The position numbers and the translations under genes were made by a program. 64,000 nucleotides of DNA from Bacteroidales bacterium (GTDB lineage Bacteria; Bacteroidota; Bacteroidia; Bacteroidales; Marinifilaceae). The notes below the pieces were generated by a model. The model searched no databases. It saw only the letters and a program-made list of their open reading frames with translations, and was not told the origin of the DNA. Shown one piece after another: positions 63,921 through 64,000 of this stretch. Location of the stretch: positions 42,003-106,002 of the forward strand of contig SUWY01000005.1 in assembly GCA_015061245.1 (NCBI GenBank), read 5' to 3'. How positions within the stretch are numbered: position 1 is the first letter of the stretch; every line of letters starts with the position of its first letter.

Positions 63921-64000
63921 GTCTGAAGTGAACCCCAAAGTTTGGACAAAAAACTTTGGGGTTTATTTTATGCTTAAGAAACACGACTATTCAGCATTGC
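63921..64000 (+). mobile_element. Probable left end of an IS3-type insertion sequence (runs off the window)
   Basis: A GAAGTGAACCCCAAAGTTT-like end, then AACCCCAAAGTTT (63931-63943) and AAACTTTGGGGTT (63951-63963), a perfect 13-bp inverted repeat around GGACAAA. An ORF starts at 63970 with MLKKHDYSAL. Ends reading TG..TGA.CCC and GTTTGGACA, with a short ORF starting inside, are what I associate with IS150-like IS3 elements. The same hairpin could serve as the terminator of the RND operon. Only the first ten codons are visible, so this is tentative. Confidence 0.4.

Overview
The window looks like a chromosomal segment of a member of the Bacteroidota, most likely order Bacteroidales. The evidence is threefold. 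Promoters repeatedly carry the Bacteroidota-type -7 box TAnnTTTG. Gene content is typical of the group: the ExbB / membrane protein / ExbD / ExbD cluster, DUF4924, DUF4268, a PG0541-like protein behind an RND pump, CTC-type L25 and short KARI. Shine-Dalgarno sequences are mostly absent. Most of the window is housekeeping and biosynthesis, not accessory DNA, and I would not name a genus.

Layout. 1-5.0 kb: 5' part of ftsX, tRNA-Leu, a DUF4268 gene, rnhB with a GH3-family gene, and an AT-rich secreted protein of unknown function. 5.0-7.1 kb: prfA-pyrF, separated by a 21-bp minisatellite. 7.4-19.7 kb: one ten-gene branched-chain amino-acid operon (ilvD-ilvB-ilvN-ilvC-leuA-leuC-leuD-leuB-ilvA-asd) preceded by a leader-peptide attenuator. 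19.9-31.3 kb: a large secreted macroglobulin-like protein, pgk, tadA, aroB-aroA, dprA, gdhA, tatD-ansA. 31.4-33.9 kb: the ExbB/ExbD energy-transducing operon and tRNA-Arg. 34.0-38.0 kb: a repeat-rich spacer, then dnaG followed by an ABC-type ATPase and a DUF4435 (TOPRIM-like) protein, a pair resembling the PARIS anti-phage system. 38.1-45.0 kb: tetR, a complete RND efflux system, a PG0541-like protein and a BlaI-like regulator. 45.1-47.3 kb: an EF-hand membrane protein. 47.4-54.7 kb: a complete histidine operon (hisG-D-C-B-H-A-F-IE), again behind a leader-peptide attenuator. 54.7-58.2 kb: a DUF4097-like protein, DUF4924, hslR, pth, rplY and a small ferredoxin. 58.3-63.9 kb: a second complete RND efflux system; the last 80 bases look like the left end of an IS3-type element.

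The most interesting signals are the two leader peptides, both shorter than the usual gene-calling cutoff. Upstream of ilvD is a 25-codon ORF with a run of Val/Ile/Leu codons. Upstream of hisG is a 21-codon ORF with four His codons. Each is followed by a perfect intrinsic terminator and by a mutually exclusive antiterminator whose 5' strand lies in the last codons of the leader ORF. That is the full logic of ribosome-mediated attenuation, and the two are built on the same plan. Other points of interest are the PARIS-like pair, a dispersed 14-bp repeat that encodes the same C-terminal tail and stop codon in two unrelated genes, -7 boxes that abut start codons (possible leaderless mRNAs), and a TetR operator candidate.
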